DNA from: Carya illinoinensis
Taxonomy: Eukaryota > Streptophyta > Magnoliopsida > Fagales > Juglandaceae
Length of the DNA stretch: 64,000 bases
Assembly (NCBI RefSeq): GCF_018687715.1
Contig: NC_056759.1
Location: 459,501-523,500, forward strand
Reading direction: 5' to 3'
Shown here: piece by piece, positions 61,801 to 64,000 of the stretch
How the letters are laid out: each line of letters opens with the position of its first letter
How positions within the stretch are numbered: position 1 is the first letter of the stretch
The notes under the pieces: model-generated
Seen by the model: only the letters and a program-made list of their open reading frames with translations
Told to the model about the DNA's origin: nothing
Databases searched by the model: none
Made by a program: the position numbers and the translations under genes

Positions 61801-63694
61801 CCCTTTGCATATAGATGGACTTCGCTACTTGCCGAACTTTCAATACCCTAGCACGAACCCTCCTCTTTTCAGCTTCCAACAATCCCAGCCACTTTTTTTC
61901 AGCAGCTGTGCACTTTTTAAGAATTGCATCATGCAAAAACTCCTTATACTTTCTATCCTGAATCATTTTCTGCATCAGTAATTGAGATGATCGCTCTCTC
62001 TTAGCCACCCTCTGTTGACAAGAAGCTTTAAGGAGAAGCATTCGATTTGCCTCTGCTTGTTGAACAAGTGTTCCAAGTTCATCGCGTTCCTTCTCAAAGC
62101 ACATCTCCACACCAGTTTTAGCCACTTGCCTCAGCTTGTCCATCCTAGCTAAGCGCATCTTTGCAGTTGCAAGAATGCTTAACCTATCGGTATCAGTGTG
62201 CAAGTAAATAAGCTGATGTTATACATACAACAGTTCACATTGGTGCATGACATTTTTCCGGTGAAGCATAATTTTGTTATGGTGCCAAAGCAAGGGAAAC
62301 TTTTCTTCCAATTATATGATCCATGCATAGATTGATACATTCTGAAGTAAAATCCATCCTTTTCAAATGGAAAGCCAGAGTCACCATGCACAGAGAAGAT
62401 ATCCACATTAACATTAATGGTAAGGAGCGAGACTTGGGTTGTGGGAAAATTACCAAGGTTTATGAGGATTTGACTTAGTCTGGATGATCATTGTGAAATC
62501 TAGTCATTTTCTTAAGTTCCGTAAAAGTGGTGTTTATAATATTTTGCCCTCTCTTATCGTTCATTTTGCAACCAAGAGAGTCAATAAAATTGACCCTTTT
62601 TTCTCCAATCCTCTGAGGATCCTGTTTCAATCACTACATGAAACGAGAATGACATGAAGTAACGACATATAAGATCATGTCTTCATATGTTGGAAAATTG
62701 GCCCAATGGATACTCGTGGTGCTCTAGGGACCACCACAAGGTGATGTATTTCCTGAAAGCCAGATCAAAAGATAACAAAAGGCAAATTTCTCGTTTAGGA
62801 TGGTATGATTACTTAGGAAGAATGTACAATTGTTATCAGCTGATTGATTTAAAGAGTTTGTAGAAATATAGATGAAACAAGACAATACAAGAAAAGCCGA
62901 TACCTTAATAAATAACCGGTACCTCTGCTTGCAAAAGAACAACAATTCTTATGGAGATACAACTAAGGTTTACAATCAAAGCAAACTGTTTGGGAGGAGT
63001 AGGTATGACAGCAAAAGAGAAATTGAAGATGGGATGTATAATATAAAACCAAATCCTCAAAAGATCGTATAGTTCCCTCCGAGTCTAGACCGGAGTATTT
63101 TTTTTTTTCCCAAAATAACATTCTTAGAGAAACATGTTACCTCTTCTGCTCAGCAACAATAAGTTTGGCTTCGAGCTACTGACCGAGATTCGCCTCTTGA
63201 AAAGGAGAAGAAGAAGGCAGTGGCGGACTCCTTGATTTCGGTCGTGCCTTACTTGACAACTCAGATAATTGCTGAATAACTAACGTTCATAAATTTTATG
63301 TCAGCATAACTCAAATATTAACCAAGAAAGAAAAAAAAAAAGTGCCGGAGATTAAAATTCGTTTACTTTCTTTCCTGATGCTTCTAACCAAACAAACAAA
63401 AACGAAGAATAATTCAATTTTATTTCCCAACCTAAGATAACAATTGAAAGAATTTTAGAAAAGAGACTAGAGAGACAGAGAGACCTTTCGGCAGAGATTG
63501 GCTCCTCCGAGCTTGGATTCGGTATCTGCAACAGTGGAAGGGCTTTTGGGCTGGAGAAGAAGGCGTCTGAGGTGACGGGGAACCTTGGGAGGAGTGGAGG
63601 TGGAAGAAGATGTCGAATGGTCGTTGGCCGGAAAGAACAAAGCTACACCGGAGACATCCCTATCGGTGTCCGTCAGCTCCGCACCGGTAGCCAT
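55818..63694 (-). pseudogene. TCP11 (T-complex protein 11)-like gene, decayed
   Basis: Strand-wide resemblance to the long plant TCP11-like proteins (over 1000 residues), but broken many times. Clean exon 1 is 63694-63485 (MATGAELTDTDRDVSG to GGANLCRK). Exon 2 (about 63279-63141, SSKARPKSRSPP) has TAG at 63176-63178. Exon 3 (62183-61751) is intact and Arg/Lys/Glu-rich (KTGVEMCFEKERDELGTLVQ). Next come 61646-61530 and about 60990-60640, with TAG at 60863-60865 inside KSMPFE/LALQIES; then the exon with VRVVLCAYMILGYPEIVFSG, ending in TAA at 60291-60293 where LELS should follow. Later pieces (59520-59345, 59230-59010, 57086-56709, 56580-56480, 56135-55818) carry [41 protein letters not shown] and TTLRRLGAALLTDKIMEVAE, again with frame changes. 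No single read-through is possible. Animal TCP11 works in sperm signalling; the plant role is unclear. Confidence 0.82.
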
Positions 63695-64000
63695 CAAGTA
63701 AGCAGTTGGCGATCAGTCACTATTGGAATGAAGTGGAAAATTCGAACAATGAAATAGACTGGAGCTTGTTCCACGTAACGTAACGCCGGGTTTCAGCCCT
63801 TGGGTGTTGGCCTTTTGTCTTGTGGACTTCTTTGTCTAGTCTCGTCTCCTCTGGAATGTTCCCATTTATGAGGTACCCGTTTCATCTGATTAATGGCTAT
63901 TCATATTGGGCTAAGCCTAACAATGTTGAATCGGGCTTCACCTCGGATTTTATGGAACGCTATTTCAAGTCAAGACTCCTTAACAATGACTTTCTTGTTT
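63695..64000. other. upstream region of the TCP11 pseudogene
   Basis: Former promoter side; no feature recognised before the window ends. Confidence 0.45.

Overview
The window is nuclear DNA of a eudicot plant, probably a woody one (that last point is a guess). The evidence is GT-AG introns in nearly every gene, plant-only families (MCTP, patellin, NPF transporter, FBH-type bHLH), AT-rich spacers full of CT/GA and AT microsatellites, and plant Copia, MITE and SINE elements. All gene models below were joined by hand from reading frame, splice-site phase and family resemblance. Nothing was aligned or searched.

Layout, left to right: 3' part of a CDKAL1-type tRNA methylthiotransferase (+, 86-3531); single-exon four-C2 MCTP protein (-, 4080-7169); a broken LEA/DUF4149 membrane protein gene (+, 11620-14995) with a Copia fragment in its intron; a decayed type I MADS relic (-, 16317-16965); a five-exon FBH-like bHLH gene (-, 18370-20373), divergent from a four-exon NPF transporter (+, 21676-24769); about 8.4 kb of AT-rich spacer with a non-coding LTR-type element and a G-box cluster; two patellin genes facing tail to tail (+, 33241-35592; -, 38517-40657); MIC10 (+, 41332-42661); thymidylate kinase (-, 43415-47670); a Copia element with its target-site duplication (47948-53373); an RNF170-like RING protein (+, 53533-55302); and a TCP11-like pseudogene (-, 55818-63694).

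The intact genes are housekeeping or transport functions: tRNA modification, plasmodesmal or ER contact, nitrate/peptide/hormone transport, phosphoinositide-linked trafficking, cristae organisation, dTTP synthesis and ubiquitination. They are not one pathway. What links them is position: from memory, this order resembles the duplicated Arabidopsis chromosome 1 segments around At1g72090-At1g72175 and At1g22510-At1g22610, so the window looks like an old syntenic block.

The most unusual object is the Copia element at 47.9-53.4 kb. Its sense frames (gag, pol) are decayed, but on the opposite strand it carries a TATA-box-led frame of about 140 codons, and its LTRs contain a 63-bp minisatellite that differs in copy number between the two ends.
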